Below, piece after piece: positions 46,154-57,354 of a DNA stretch of 64,000 bases. Below the pieces are notes generated by a model, which did not search any database, had not been told where the DNA came from, and worked only from the letters and a program-made list of their open reading frames with translations. The stretch comes from Capillidium heterosporum. Its lineage: Eukaryota > Entomophthoromycota > Entomophthoromycetes > Entomophthorales > Capillidiaceae. Within the stretch, counting starts at the first letter, position 1, and every line of letters starts with the position of its first letter. The position numbers were made by a program, and so were the translations under genes. Location: assembly GCA_016630905.1 (NCBI GenBank), contig WBMQ01000014.1, positions 310,001 to 374,000 of the forward strand, read 5' to 3'.

Positions 46154-47644
46154 TTCTGCTTTGGATGTCAGTTGCTTTTTAATATTATACATCTATCTTC
46201 TAGCCGACTTTATATACTTTTTTCAGATCCCTCACTTTATATACCTTACTATAGCCATATTCGAACTGGGACACGTCATAAGGATAGGGTATATTGAATA
46301 ATCGACTTATAAAGTGGTTTGTACTAGTAAAACGATAATGTTCTATGTGCGCTTTGTCACAAGTACAAATATCGTTACAGTACCAATGCAGCTGATTTAG
46401 ATACTTTGATCAGTCTGCAGATATTAAATTCTTTAAAGCTGTCGTCTTTTTACAAGATATTTACTAAATTTTCAATTCTATTCTTCTATTTTTTATATCT
46501 ATAACCAACAAACTGTATATTTTAGTAACAGTTTATTTAGATTAACTAAATTTCGGAGCGAACCTAGCCTCCATACCGCCCGTTTAGTTATGCAACTATT
46601 AGTGAGGTGACGCAAGCCGATACATAACAAAACATCTTTAGAAATGTACACTTCAGTCACGCAATATAAATTCAAATTCCATGAGACCTAGCCGACACAG
46701 ACTACTATTTGGCTCTCTAAGATGACCTTAAAACACTGATCTAGGAATCATTTGACTATTTCAAAACTTTCTTTTGCCAATATTTGCCAACTTTTGCAAA
46801 TCTGCATTCGTTAAGTGTAGCAACCAATTGAACAGTGATACTTCATTTAGGATAGGCGAAGTTTTGAAGCTGGCTTTGAATTTTAGTTGATGTCGGTAAA
46901 GTCCGTTTAATAAGACGAAATTCAAAGGTATAGTATATTTCCTATCAAATGGATGCTATAAATTCCGTCAAGTTTAGATATTAAAATGGCTTGATGCTAC
47001 TTTTGATGCTGTTTCGCTTTCTTCACATGAGGCTTTTCAACCTCATCATCCTATCATATGTGTCAGACTCTGAAATTTCGACATCTCCAAGTCTATTTGA
47101 TAATTTGTAGCATACTAGTACTTGATTTTAAATTGCTTAGCATAATCTCTTGATAATTTAGTTAAATATACTTCTATCTATTCTTAGCTACGCTGTTTTT
47201 GTAGCTGACAATTTTTAATAGACGTAATCCCAAAATTTTATCAAGTCCATTTGATAGTTTTGAAAGATATAGTAATAATCTGATTATGGCCTACGGCTTC
47301 GTTTTTAATTAAATGTATATCTTTTTGAATATACTACAGTTAATCTGGAATGTAATATACTTATAACCCACGACTATTAATTTCAATAAGCTCCCTACTC
47401 CAAATATAAAAGGTTTAAGACAAACTTCCTAAAAATAAATGTTTACACCTAGCATACACTTTATACATAGATTAAAAAACTCACTTGCCAAGTAAACACT
47501 AAACTGAATTTATTTATAGAAAGCTTGGTAAGGGTATATGCTAACCAATCGCGACGCACATAAGATCTGACATCAAAGGAGTACTCCGCTTACACTTAAC
47601 AATTGCTTACTGACAAATGACTTAGATGAGAATAGCCAACGCCT
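46154..47644. other. Non-coding part of the right arm
   Basis: Mirror copy of 38309-39799, AT-rich. It contains the carboxypeptidase promoter with TATATAAA at 46209-46216 and 46236-46243. No gene is supported. Confidence 0.5.
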
Positions 47645-47947
47645 ATGGGAGCTCCCTCAAAAATATTATCCTTCTATCCATCATCCCATTTCTACAACAA
47701 AAGCTTGATGAGTTTGACAGCCGATGCCCTACTTCACCTTAGCAACCATACTAACGAAGCTTTAGGACCAACCGATCTCAGCTACGAAATACTAGAAGAT
47801 TTGCCACCACCTTATTCCAAGAACTCACCCAGCCAAAGTTCTAATATAAAATCCCAAGGGCAAGGTAAGGACGATGCCAAAAAGCTATTGTTTGTTAATA
47901 ACAGTTGGAGTTGTCGTTTTAGTTGTTGTTGGCATCCTTGTAGGTAA
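47645..47947 (+). pseudogene. PPPY-motif membrane protein, right arm copy with a one-base insertion
   Basis: Identical to the left-arm gene from MGAPSKILSFYPSS through the PPPYSK motif. A single extra C at 47853-47855 (CCC where the left arm has CC) then shifts the frame. The membrane segment is lost and translation ends at a TAG at 47945. The rest of the sequence, including the out-of-frame membrane codons, is unchanged. Recent single-base inactivation or an assembly error are both possible. Confidence 0.75.
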
Positions 47948-48371
47948 ACTATTGTCAACTAAAACTAATAATTTTAGGCGATACTATCTTCTATAGGAAC
48001 TTCACTAGAACTCCATTAAAATATACATGTAGAAGTAGTTTTAGGGATTGTATGTACGAGTCAAGCTCTAGCCTGCTAATGAATGTATTTTTCCACCAGG
48101 CTCAACTAAACTGCTTGCAAAGGTAATATATCTCGCACTTGAAAGTACAAAAGTACATACCGAATGTTTAAATGCACCAAAGATTCCATACAAGCTTACA
48201 GATTGCCTTAAATATTGTGGCAGTCAAAGGTAGGCCGATATATCGAATAAAATCTAGTTTATCGTATGGATAATGAATAAATCGAATGTCAGTAGCTCTA
48301 TTAGTTTTGAAATATACCTTTGAATTGTATTTTGTATATTGATATTGTCTTTACCTCCACCTCTTTGGTTT

Positions 48372-49305
48372 ATATTTAAAATTTTCTATATAGGAAAAAT
48401 GAAATTTTAACTTCTATAATACAATGTAAATTTTACTTACCAAAATAGGTCAATCTCATAGTAAACCGGCTAGAATAGCTTAGTTGAGTGACTAAAAATA
48501 AGAACCTAGTTTACTACAGTTTGATTATAATCATAATATATATCAAAGTTTAAAATGTTATACATTTTATAGAATAAAAAATATAAAGTATCCATATGAG
48601 AGAACGAAATTATGATAAAAGTACCATATAGTCATTTGAAAAACAAAAATTTATTAAGCTCAGGTATTAAATATTGAATTTCATTAAAATTACTGATACT
48701 TGTTTGAATGAAACTTCGCGAGCTTCAAAAGCTCTATGAATAAGCAGAGTATAAAATGGTATTCATTCGTCAATGTAGATCCTATTTAATTGTTCCGTTG
48801 AGTACTAATGAAAACCTACTTTCCAACTGATTTTGCAACAAATAGATACATCTTGTAAGGAGTTTGGAAAGTTATCCAGAATGTACTGTGCCTTTAATTT
48901 AAAGTTACGTTTTCCAACATTGAAAGTCCTCTTGGATCAAAATGGTGGCCTATGTTGGCTAAATTTAGTGGGCTTTTAGTTGAGTATGCATGACTGAGAC
49001 AGACTTTCTTAAGGAGGGCTTGTGATATATCTACTAACGCCATGTAAAATGTTTGGATATCTAAGTGGATGGTAAAGAGGCTTTGATGATCCTGAAAGTA
49101 AATGTAGAAATATATGCTATAATTATATATATATGAAGGCAACATCGTTTAAAGTTAAGAGTTGCTTGAAGGAAATGACTGTTCAATATATTTTATCACA
49201 AGTATATAGTAATATAAAATGTCGAAGGCAAAAACCTCATAAAAGTTATTTAAGCAGATTAGAAGGTAGGCACATAAAATTAAAACAACTGATATTTAAA
49301 ACTTA
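48372..49305. other. AT-rich spacer with one odd minus-strand open frame
   Basis: Mostly low-complexity. A minus-strand frame at 48894-49145 ends in a natural-looking stretch (LLKKVCLSHAYSTKSPLN) that starts after an acceptor-like TTTACTTTCAG near 49094. It may be a gene fragment; no family is recognised. Confidence 0.35.
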
Positions 49306-50571
49306 AATAGGTAAGCTCATAAGTCCATTTATCCTCTTATACCTAGGCCTAAATATTATCCTAGATAAAGTCTTATTTTAATCTCTAAGCCATCAAGTCT
49401 CTGTACTGAAGTCAACTCTAATAGCATTCCCAATATCAACTCCTTAGGCTTAGATGTCTAGCAATGTATCAAAATGTATTAAATGTAATCAACTTGAAGT
49501 TTTGTCTAAAATGTAACTCAAGTCCAAGCCGAAGTTGCCATCATCAAAGATGCTGCAGAATTTTTCAGATTCAGCAGACTCGAGTCTAGTTCGAGAGTTG
49601 TCAATGCTGCAATATATTTTATAGCAAAAAACCAAGTACACGTTTCTTCATTTCTAATTAAAACCTCTTGAAAGACTACCTTGAGTTGTTTATGTGGTGC
49701 TTCAACTTGGAAAAAAGTAATATCAATCTAGCTTTATACTTCCCTCTCCATTGGAAAGTCATTTATAAATCGAGATATAGCTATCGTCTACAACCACCAA
49801 TCCCAAAGGCAAGAGGTAATATATCTACTTGAAATCACAAATATATGCTAGAAAGTGGATCACTGACTCCACATCAAGTTATATCGTATATTACCTAGCC
49901 AAGAGCCCCAAAACTGATTCTATTGTAAAATCCTTTTTGGATCATATCGAACTCATTATACTCACTATAGTAAACCTAGGTGACTATGTATACATATTAA
50001 AAAATAATTATCAATGCGATTGGTATAAGAGCAAAGCTATTACCTCCCCTATACCAAAGGCATAAATATCATCCGTAGCTGGTCTTACAGTTGGGATGGC
50101 ATCGATTCCTTAATGGTATTGTATTGTGAAAGCTATATTAGAACAATATATATCTTTTAATTATATATTAAGGCCATCGTTAATTACTATAACTAATTTG
50201 ATGTTATCAGAGCTATCGACTTCCATAGTTGTAGCTAGTTTATATTACAGCTTTATGAAATCAAGCAGGATCTCGCCAAGGATTGAGAATTTCTTGAAAA
50301 TATCGATGATGGTATTCGTGATGCTATTAAAGGGGTACATGGTATCGAGTATACAGATGAAAGAGCCATTGATATGTATCCAGTTTCCAGGATCGATACC
50401 GACTTCTTCTACTAGGATGGTGGCAAAGCTATTGGATTTACTATTGAGCTTTCTCCTATCGGATATCCCTACTTTGTCTTGCCACCTAGTGAGATTATCA
50501 AGGTTGGTAAGGATTTGGTACCTGGATTTATTTATTTCATCAACTAGATTATCAAAATTTATTTACATTAG
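49306..50571 (+). pseudogene. Decayed M14 carboxypeptidase
   Basis: The whole length aligns by eye with the carboxypeptidase genes at 39800 and 44873: a signal-peptide-like start near 49312, the ARKWITDSTSSYIVYYLAKS segment (functional copy AREWITGSTLSYIVDHLVKN), the IGFTIELSP region near 50440 and the same C-terminus ending at TAG 50569-50571. It contains many stops, substitutions and frame changes, and the zinc-site His-x-x-Glu has become AxxK. It is clearly dead and older than the inverted duplication. Its DNA stays nearly intact in the last 150 bp, which suggests late conversion with a functional copy. Confidence 0.88.
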
Positions 50572-50996
50572 ATAATTTTTTGCGATGAGGTTATTCATAT
50601 ATGAATATGGCCTTTAAAATTTTCTATAGAGTAATGGTAATAAAGGTCAAAAATACACAGCTAATAGAGCATTTTTTCATACTTTTAAATTTATTTTGAC
50701 AACATTTTTCATATGCTTTACTGATATTTGAAAACAAATAATTTAGAAAGTTCAAATTAGTGGCATTTTTAATAAATTTGTACCTTGAAAAAATATAACA
50801 GTTCAACTAGAAATTTCGTTCAGAACTCATGTTCATTGCCAAAAGTCTGAAAATAAATTAGACAGCCGAAATTTGAAAAAGTGTGATTATCTTTGTAAAT
50901 ATTCCTAAGTAAATATCTATAGTAGCTATAGGGCTCTAATTTTATTTGAATTTATAATTATATAGAGATATATATAACTATAGACAAAAATTTACT
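50572..50996. other. AT-rich spacer between two relics
   Basis: Lies between the convergent ends of the carboxypeptidase and P450 relics. No feature supported. Confidence 0.5.
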
Positions 50997-52425
50997 TATA
51001 ATAGCTCGAATTTAAAGTTATAGGAGGCGGAGATGGATAAGAAAGTCGAACTCAATCTAAAACTGAGCTTTGATACTTTATAATGTATAGGAATTATACT
51101 AATTTTAGCCTTTTATTTCAGCGAGAATTTTAAGCCTACACACAATCGAGTACTACCATTGAGCAGAGCACAAGCTTATAAATCCTTCCTATTATATTTA
51201 CTTAAAAACCCCTGATTAAATTTATCAGTCTTTAAAGCACTAAGGACCACGCTGCATAGTAAAGACATCAATGACTACTTCGATACCCTTGGAAATTCTG
51301 TAGCCATCAATAGTACTATCTTGGGATACAAATTAATAGGGTAGCTAAGGAACGAAAGACTGAAGGTGCATCATTTCCTTTATAACGGCCAGTAAGTAAT
51401 CCATCTTTGCCTGTTTCAAAGCAGGTACAATTGCATCTTTAGGGTACATCAAGTTGAACTACAGCCGGTTATTTCAAAGATCTCCTTGCGAGGTTTCTTC
51501 TAGACCTTGAAGTTTTTCAATAGAAAGTGCAATACTAAAAATAGAACAAACTCAGCTGTGTTGCAGCCGGCGACAATAAAGTTCATGATGTTGTTGCAAA
51601 TTTTATCGTTGGTAAATTTAGCTTTGGAGAAATTATTAGCTTTAAACAAAAGAAAAAATAGGTCTAATTTATAATTCTCTATATTGCTATTTAAAAGTTT
51701 TTTCTCTTGAGTTCCAACATACCGGTGAAGTATTTTTTGAACTTCGAATAGTAGGGCTTTCGCATGGAGAGCTATGGTTTGTCTAGCAGCGATACTATAT
51801 GTAAAAGTAGATCGAAGCAGTATTTGGTAGTTTGATTTTAAGCGTAAACGAATGGATTGTTCTCCGTTATACAGCTGAATTTCATCTCCATCGTATTCCT
51901 ACCTATCGATTCCATAGTAATGCGCTGCATATATTTGTTGACATCTAGATCCTCATTGGGGCTCTATAGGGCTGTAAAAACTGTTTGATAGCATCAGCGA
52001 GATACCTACTTGGAATTTATTGAACATCAGATTTATAGCTTTACAGTGTTTTTTCCAGACTAAATTATTGGAGAGTACTATTACCTCCCCAAAGAACTTT
52101 GAGAACAAGCGACCGGAGTAGATTCTGGTCGGTAAAACTTTGAGGAGCAGTTTAGTGTTGAGGTAGATGAATTTTACTACTTTCTTCGATAAGATGAGTA
52201 CTACTCACTAACCTACATTCTAAACTAACGTAATATTCGTCTTGAAAAGTTGAGTGCTAACCATTTCATAATGTTTCTCAAAGAAAGGATTGTTTTCCAT
52301 ATTGTACTTCATTCTAATAGTGATTTAATTGGGGTGTATTGAAGTTTTTTGGAAGCTTGAAGTTTTCGGTAGATCTAAATTATGATATGTGTTAGTAGGA
52401 ATAGGAAGAGTAGTAGCAAATTCAT
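50997..52425 (-). pseudogene. Decayed cytochrome P450
   Basis: Begins with an ATG at 52425 followed by a leucine-rich anchor (MNLLLLFLFLLTHIII) and a stop. The PIKSLLE segment, the I-helix region (NNIMNFIVAGCNT near 51590), the ExxR region near 51380 and the remains of the haem loop (GSTRLCVG near 51150) follow in family order, with many stops and shifts. The end near 50997 matches the C-terminus of the intact copies. Unlike the copy at 53135 it has ordinary mixed decay, so it is an older pseudogene. Confidence 0.88.
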
Positions 52426-53134
52426 TATTTGTGTTGATGTCACTGATTTCAAGATTTTGGAAATTTTGTATACCATGTTGTACTTGCAGTTTGTAATGGA
52501 TTGCTTATAAGCAACATATCTGAAAGTGCATTATGAAATTGATATTTTACTTTTATGCATATTAGGACCTATGTTCTGAATATGTTTGCGACAAAAGCTT
52601 TAAAAGGAGCTTGTTATTGATTTTAGGATTATGGGTTTTTAGATAGCTTGAGAAAACTGACAATTTGATGTAGTTAGAGGATAGCTTTCCAAATTAATTG
52701 TGTTATTTTTTAAAGTAGAATTTATAATTAATCATATTTAATATGGAATTTGTATTCTCGCCTTTCTATCTTGGTTTGATTTAACGATAGTTAGTATATA
52801 TTTACTTTACTATTAATAAACTATCCAAAAACTAAATATAAAAGGAGGAGACAATAGACATGGAACTGAAGGTTGTAATAAGATTGAAACAGTAAATCTA
52901 CTGTACAATAGGTGCTAATTTATGAATAAAAATAAACCTATTTATTAGAAATACAATTCGAAGCTCTACAAAGGCAAAGTTCTCGGAATGATGGGATATT
53001 TGGGTCGATATTTCGAAACTATAGTTAAATAAGTATTTTTTAATGAAGTGCTTATAATAGCTAGAGCATTTCAACTATATTTAATTACATAAAATATTTA
53101 AATGTATAATAATAATAAAATCATCAGCACAAGT
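52426..53134. other. AT-rich spacer
   Basis: Between the dead and the frameshifted P450 copies. No gene supported. Confidence 0.5.
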
Positions 53135-54602
53135 TTACTTTAAAAGTTCAAACTTCAAATGGAAGTTCTTAGGAGCCGGGAAAATAGCTGAGCTCAACTT
53201 GAAGTTCGACTTCGATAACCTATACCTCATAAGAATCATAGAAAGTACGACCTTTTGTTCTAACAATGAAAAATTAACACCTAAGCATAACCGGGTACCA
53301 CCACCGAATGGAGCCCAGCCTGCTGGATCCCTTTCATCGCTATTCAAGAATCTTTCTGGGTTAAATTTCTCAGGGTCTTCAAGGTACTGGGGATCTCGAT
53401 GCATGGTGTATGTTTCAAAAGTAATATAACTACCTTTTGGTATGTTGTAGCCATCTATATTGGTATCTTCAGTTAGCCTTCTTGGAGAGGGATTGGGGTG
53501 CTGGTGGGTATAGGCGCATCGTCTCTTTCATAATGGCTAATAGGTAGTCCATCTTCTTGGTCTGTTCTAAAGTCGGTGCTACGGCATCTTCAGGGTTATA
53601 TTTGGTAGAGCTGTGATTGACGATATCTATGATCTCCTTCCTAGCTCTCTCTTGAATTTTTGGATTTTCAGATAATAAGTGTAAAGCTGAAGATAAAGCG
53701 AATCCAGTGGTATCATGACCAGCAGTCAAAAAGTTCATAATATTGTTGCGGATGTCGATGTCAGTAAACTCATCGTTAGAGGATTGACCAGCTTTCAGCA
53801 ATAGGGAAAGTAAATCCAACTTGGAATCCTCCAATTGGTTGCCTTTCAATTCCTTTCTCTTCTGTTCTAGTACGTCGGCAAAGTACTTTTCGATATAGCT
53901 CATCTGTTTGTAGTACGACTTCCTCATCGGGTTCCAAGGTTTGTCTAACGATAGGCACTATCAAAGAAAACGGGTCGAAGCAGCCTTTAATTACCTGGTT
54001 ATAAGCGTATACGAAAGGGCTATTTTCATCTCTAATACAGTTAAACTCCACACCCATGATATCTTTACCCATTGATTCCATAGTAATGCGTTGCATGTAC
54101 TTGTGGATGTCCAAATTCCTCATCCGAGTTTTCCAGTACCTCGAAGAATTGCCTTGCCATTTTGGCAAAAGTATCTACCTGAAACTGCTTTTTAAAAGCC
54201 GGATTGATAACTCTACGATGTTTCCTTCCATACTTCACCGTTGCTAAATACTATGGCCTCTCCAAAGAATTTGGATAGTAAGCGGTCAGGATAGTTGTTG
54301 GCTAAAAGGGCTTTGGGAAACTTACTAGTATCGCTGTAGATCAACTTGAACGCCTCTTTGGAAGAAACTACTACTGTCCATCTACCTATCTTCCAAACTA
54401 ACATTACCTTCGTCTTGAAAAGTTGAGGGCTGATCATTTCGTCCAGCTTGTCGAAAAAAGATTGGTCGAGTACCATGAATTTGATCCATTCTATGATCGA
54501 CTTGGTTGGGATGTGTCGGAGGTTTGAGGGAACTTTCAACTTTTGGTAGACCAAGTATGTGAACAGTGTTGATAGAGACAGTATTAGTAGTACCGAATTC
54601 AT
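53135..54602 (-). pseudogene. Cytochrome P450 interrupted by four +1 shifts, otherwise intact
   Basis: Start ATG at 54602 (MNSVLLILSLSTLFTYLVYQ) and the normal family C-terminus at 53135. The conserved reading changes frame near 54224 (after FSNGEVWK), 54118 (after NSDE), 53953 (before the DKPWNP block) and 53484-53493 (after APQS). Each needs removal of one base; the last could be four. No stop lies in the conserved frame. All P450 motifs survive: AGHDTTGF, KETMR and FGGGTRLCLG. Total length minus four bases equals 487 residues, the family length. A TATAAAAG box is kept upstream. It may be a very young pseudogene, an assembly problem or a recoded gene. Confidence 0.9.
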
Positions 54603-54652
54603 GGCTCTTGTTTATGAAGTTGATTTAAAGACTTTGTTGGACTAAGTTACTG

Positions 54653-54660
54653 CTTTTATA
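54653..54660 (-). promoter_or_regulatory. Putative TATA box, frameshifted P450
   Basis: TATAAAAG on the minus strand, 51 bp upstream of the ATG at 54602, as in the intact copies. Confidence 0.5.
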
Positions 54661-55831
54661 CCATTGGCCTGATGTGATCAAAAATACAGCAATATGTTGA
54701 ACTTTTGAGCATATATAGAATGGAATCTAACACCTGATGAGATTTTCCTAACTCAGAGGTAATAAAATAGGTCCTAAGTTTCTGAATAACATCTGTATCA
54801 AAAGGTCTGAATAAGGGCTTTCTTTTATGAACCTTTGAATTGTTTACCAATATGTTCCGAAAAATTGCATAATTTACTTATAGTTAAATTTATGAAGCTT
54901 ACCTTAATTTTACTGAACAGAATAACAGCCTCAACATGGACTACTAAATTTGTTCGTAGCTATAAGATTGAGGGATGAGATCAATTTCCAAATCAATTGT
55001 GTTGTAATATAAGTTAAATATATGGTACATTGCAATTAATTTGGAATTAATTTCCAACTTTTCATCTTATCTTTAACCTAGCTTTCATTCTAAAATGCAT
55101 TTGCCTAATCGGTTTATAGACCACCAACTGAGTATAAAATGGTTTATTTTACGGAGTATGGATATAGAGGGTATAGACGATGGAGATGAAGCTCAATTTT
55201 TGACCATTTAGCCCAAAACAGGGTACAAATAATGTAAACTATATTACTAGGTCAGAATCTATCCATATTTTACCAAACTTTTAGTAACTTGGAGTGATAG
55301 GTTCCAATAGTGATTTCAGCTGGATTTCAATCACTGATAAATGAGCAGAATTCCAAAACAGTGGTATATTGACAAAAATGTCTTTTAAACTGTCTATAAA
55401 CTTTTATTTATTTATAATTTTGGACATCTAATCCCATACATTGAGAGAATAGTACTAAAGAGATTGACGTAGCAGTTCTTAATTTAGCAAAATATTGACA
55501 ATTCATTATTAAGCCCCAAAACCTTAAACTATAGTAGATTAGAGTTTTTATAGACATACCGTCCTCAACCCTACCTACTTGACTAGACTACAGTTGAAGC
55601 AGGTACATTATAGTCAAAACTATGTTCAATTTACCTGAAAAAATATACTAAGTGTACTTGAAAAATCTTTGATCGTTTTAACCATATATCAAAGCTATTT
55701 GACGAAATGAGTCATATACCAATATTATAAAGGCTACTGTCCTTATTTTCATATTTTCTATATAAAATCGCTTGTTGAAATCAGAATATTTGCTTTTTAA
55801 GCAAAGAATATACTTAAATTGTAAACAAAAT
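54661..55831. other. AT-rich spacer
   Basis: Between two minus-strand P450 copies. It should contain the distal promoter of the first; nothing else is supported. Confidence 0.5.
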
Positions 55832-57298
55832 TTAGTTTAATAGCTCGAATTTCAAATTAAAATTGGTGGGTGCTGGGAAGATGGCTGCACTTACCTTGAA
55901 ATTCGATTGCGACACCTTATATCTCATAAGGATCATAGCAAGTACAACTTTCTGCTCCAACATCGAGAAGTTGATACCGACACATAATCTCGTACCACCA
56001 CCGAATGGGAGCCAAGCTGCCGGATCTTTCTCACTACTCTCACCCAAAAATCTCTCTGGGTCAAACTTTTCAGGATTCTCAAAATACTGGGGATCCATTT
56101 GCATGCTGTAAGTATCAACTATAATCTCAGTACCCTTGGGTATATCATAGCCGTCGATAGTGACATCTTCAGCAGCATACCTATGTGGAGAATGGGGTAC
56201 CGACGGGTAGATTCGCATAGCTTCCTTTATGACAGCAAGTAAGTACTCCATCTTCTTGGTCTGTTCCAACGTAGGTTCAATAGCATCTTCGGGGTTGCAT
56301 TTAGTAGGGCTACAACCAACAGCTTCAAAGATCTCTTTGCGAACTCGTTCTTGGATCTTTGGGTTTTCCGATAGGAGATGTAACGTCGCAGATAATGCGA
56401 ATCCAGTGGTATCGTGGCCAGCAACTAAGAAGTTCATGATGTCGTTACGGATGTCGATGTCGGTAAACTCATCACTGGAAGCTTGACCGGCCTTGAGAAG
56501 TAAAGATAGTAAATCCAACCTGGAATCTTCTACTTTGTTCTCCATAAGCTCCTTGCGCTTAAGCTTCAACACGTCGGCAAAGTACTTTTCCAAGTAGTTC
56601 ATCTGCTCGTAGTAGGGCTTGCGAATGGGGTTGGAAGGCTTATCTAAAGCTGGTATAACTAACGATAACGGGTCGAAACAGCCCTTCATAACTTGGTTGT
56701 AAGCAACAAGGAAGGGGCTGTTCTCATCCAATATACAGTTGAATTCGACACCCATTATATCTTTGCCCATTGTCTCCATGGTGATCCGCTGCATAAACTT
56801 GTGAATGTCTAAGTTTGAATCAGAACTTTCCAAAACTTCAAAGAATTGTCTGCAGGCGTTGGAAAAAGTGGTGACTTGGAACTGCTTCTTGAAGGCGGGA
56901 TTGACGGCTTTACGGTGCTTCTTCCAAACTTCACCATTGCTAAAAACTATGGCTTCACCTAGGAATCTTGAGATTAAGATGTCAGGGTGGTTGCTAGCTA
57001 ATAAAGCTTTTGGAAACTTTTTAACATCGCTGTATATAAATTTGGCGGCTTCCTTGGAAGATACAACTACGACCCACTTACCTAACTTCCAGATCAGCAT
57101 GACCTTTGTCTTGAACAGCTGAGGACTCATAAACTCGTTGATTTTATCTAGGAAGGAGCGGTCCTCCATCATAAACTTGATCCATTCTACAATTGATTTG
57201 GTTGGGATATGCTGAAGGTTATCAGGAACTTTTACCTTGTGGTAGATCCAAGCTACCAACAATACTGGCAGGAATAGAAATAGCAGTACTGAATTCAT
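55832..57298 (-). CDS. Cytochrome P450 monooxygenase (local family)
   Basis: 488 residues, no intron. N-terminal anchor MNSVLLFLFLPVLLVAW, then VKVPDNLQHIPTKS. I-helix AGHDTTGFAL, ExxR in KEAMR and haem loop FGGGTRLCVG with the Cys ligand are all present, so the enzyme should be active in the ER membrane. It shares family blocks such as MQRITMETMGKDIMGVEFNC with the copies at 42859, 53135 and 60730. It lies on the minus strand in a head-to-tail series with its neighbours, with its own TATA box, and was probably made by tandem duplication. Substrate unknown. Confidence 0.95.
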   Translation of the reverse strand: MNSVLLFLFLPVLLVAWIYHKVKVPDNLQHIPTKSIVEWIKFMMEDRSFLDKINEFMSPQLFKTKVMLIWKLGKWVVVVSSKEAAKFIYSDVKKFPKALLASNHPDILISRFLGEAIVFSNGEVWKKHRKAVNPAFKKQFQVTTFSNACRQFFEVLESSDSNLDIHKFMQRITMETMGKDIMGVEFNCILDENSPFLVAYNQVMKGCFDPLSLVIPALDKPSNPIRKPYYEQMNYLEKYFADVLKLKRKELMENKVEDSRLDLLSLLLKAGQASSDEFTDIDIRNDIMNFLVAGHDTTGFALSATLHLLSENPKIQERVRKEIFEAVGCSPTKCNPEDAIEPTLEQTKKMEYLLAVIKEAMRIYPSVPHSPHRYAAEDVTIDGYDIPKGTEIIVDTYSMQMDPQYFENPEKFDPERFLGESSEKDPAAWLPFGGGTRLCVGINFSMLEQKVVLAMILMRYKVSQSNFKVSAAIFPAPTNFNLKFELLN

Positions 57299-57346
57299 TG
57301 TTGGAGTTGATGGTAATAGTTGGGCGTATTTTGGGATTGCTTGTAG

Positions 57347-57354
57347 TTTTTATA
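57347..57354 (-). promoter_or_regulatory. Putative TATA box, P450 at 57298
   Basis: TATAAAAA on the minus strand, 49 bp upstream of the ATG. Confidence 0.5.

Larger units (their letters stand above)
44830..48371 (-). repeat. 3.54-kb inverted repeat, right arm
   Basis: Reverse complement of 37583-41123 and one base longer because of an extra C at 47853-47855. It carries an intact carboxypeptidase and a PPPY gene broken by that base. Confidence 0.95.
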
